This document shows positions 62,673 to 64,000 of a stretch of DNA of 64,000 nt, one piece after another (within the stretch, counting starts at the first letter, position 1; each line of letters begins with the position of its first letter). The stretch is from Zonotrichia leucophrys gambelii. Lineage: Eukaryota > Chordata > Aves > Passeriformes > Passerellidae. Made by a program: the position numbers and the translations under genes. The notes under the pieces were generated by a model that did not search any database, was not told the DNA's origin, and saw only the letters and a list, made by a program, of their open reading frames with translations. The DNA is taken from positions 248,001-312,000 of the forward strand of contig NC_088194.1 of NCBI RefSeq assembly GCF_028769735.1, in the 5' to 3' direction.

Positions 62673-64000
62673 TTTGTGTTTTCTCTCTGCCCTGTGCCCA
62701 GCAGACTTCTCTGAGTGCAGAATGAATATTTTACATGTATAAATTACATTTTTTTGTGTTTTCTCTGTGCCCTGTGCCCAGCAGAGTCCTCTGAGTACTA
62801 AATGAATGCTTTATACATAAATTACATTTTTTTGTGTTTTCTGTCTGCCTTGTGCCCAGCAGAGTTCTCTGAGTGCGGAATGAATTCTTTACTTATAAAT
62901 TACATTTATTTTGTGTTTTCTCTGTGCCCTGTGCCCAGCAGAGTTCTCTGAGTACTAAATGAATACTTATATACCTATATACTTTACATGTATATAATTA
63001 CATTTTTTTGTGTTTTCTCTCTGCCTTGTGCCCAGCAGAGTCTTCTGAGTACTGAATGAATACTTTACATATAAATCACATTTTTTTGTGTTGTCTCTTT
63101 GCCTTGTGCCCAGCAGAGTCCTTTCAGTACTAAATGGATACTTATATACTTCACATGTATTTAATTACATTTATTTTGTGTTTTCTCTCTGCCTTGTGCC
63201 CAGCAGAGTCTTCTGAGTACTGAATGAATACTTTACATATAAATCACATTTTTTTGTGTTGTCTCTTTGCCTTGTGCCCAGCAGAGTCCTTTGAGTACTA
63301 AATGAATACTTTACATGTATAATTTAATTTTTTTGTGTTTTCCCTGTGCCCAGCAGAGTTCTCTGAGTGCGGAATGAATTCTTAACATATAAATTTCATT
63401 TTTTTGTGTTTTCCCTGTGCCCAGCAGAGTTCTCTGAGTGCGGAATGAATACTTTACATGTATATAAATGTATTTTTTTGTGTTTTCTCTCTGCCCTGTG
63501 CCCCGCGGAGTTCTCTGCGTGCGGAATGAATATTTTACATGTATAAATGACATTTATTTTGTGTTTTCTCTGTGCCTTGTGCCTAGCAGAGTTCTCTGAG
63601 TACTGAAAGAATACTTTATATAAATGTATTTTTTTGTGTTTTCTCTGTGCCCAGCAGAGTTCTCTGAGTGCGGAATGAATACTTTACATGTATAATTTAA
63701 TTTTTTTGTGTTTTCTCTCTGCCCTGTGCCCAGCAGACTTCTCTGAGTGCAGAATGAATATTTTACATGTATAAATGACATTTATTTTGTGTTTTCTCTG
63801 TGCCCTGTGCCCAGCAGAGTTCTCTTGAGTACTAAATGAATACTTATATACCTATATACTTCACATGTATATAATTACATTTTTTTGTGTTTTCTCTGTG
63901 CCCTGTGCCCCGCAGAGTTCTCTGAGTACTGAATGAATATTTTACATGTATAAATGTATTTTTTTGTGTTTTCCCTGTGCCCAACAGAGTCCTTTGAGTA
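62673..64000 (+). repeat. About 75-100-bp array with acceptor-like CCCAGCAG
   Basis: About 15 units to the right edge. Each contains TTTTTTGTGTTTTCTCTCTG, CCCTGTGCCCAGCAG, AGTTCTCTGAGTGCGGAATG (variants AGTCCTTTGAGTACTAAATG) and ACTTTACATGTATAAAT. Each unit has a long pyrimidine tract plus CAGCAG, a strong 3' splice-site look. The following AGTCCT would encode Ser-Pro, the expected first residues of KHDC4 exon 11. The real exon 11 is not yet reached. Confidence 0.9.

Overview
This is a nuclear segment of a vertebrate genome, almost certainly a bird. Genes are split into many small exons with GT-AG introns, there are CpG-island promoters, CR1-type LINE 3' ends and a probable solo LTR. Roughly three quarters of the window is tandem repeat, which fits a GC-rich, minisatellite-rich avian microchromosome; in chicken the relevant 1q21-like block lies on chromosome 25. 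That placement is inference, because no search was run.

Three genes are recognisable by protein similarity recalled from the human orthologues. (1) GOLPH3L, minus strand: the first coding exon (59 codons) at 1813-1989, with a CpG-rich CCAAT/GC-box promoter near 4260-4560. The rest of the gene lies beyond the left edge. (2) HORMAD1, minus strand: start codon at 38721, stop at 10473. Twelve coding exon segments are placed and phase-consistent. One HORMA-domain exon and probably one near the C-terminus could not be found. (3) KHDC4 (KIAA0907/BLOM7), plus strand: start at 40851, ten phase-consistent coding exons (433 codons) to 61727, with the 3' part off the right edge. GOLPH3L-HORMAD1 adjacency matches mammals. 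HORMAD1 and KHDC4 are divergent, about 1.2-1.3 kb apart.

Layout: 1-770 minisatellite; 830-1720 CR1 pieces; 1813-4560 GOLPH3L 5' end with two arrays; 4566-6560 C-rich array; 6561-7225 GC-rich unique; 7226-10470 array fused to the end of HORMAD1; 10473-38740 HORMAD1, with most larger introns filled by their own repeat family, including a 2.67-kb almost pure G tract at 35600-38268; 39540-40850 the two promoters; 40851-64000 KHDC4, with further intron-specific arrays.

The most unusual signal is that several arrays are made from the edge of a neighbouring exon. The 7.2-10.5 kb array is a degenerate multiplication of HORMAD1's last codons and stop. The 50.7-56.5 kb array carries about 33 copies of the 3' splice site plus the first 25-31 bases of KHDC4 exon 7. 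Exon 10's acceptor and first 22 bases are duplicated once. The array at the right edge repeats what looks like the acceptor of KHDC4 exon 11. These introns are therefore lined with decoy splice sites. Very long open frames inside the arrays (up to about 1,000 codons) are composition artefacts, not genes.
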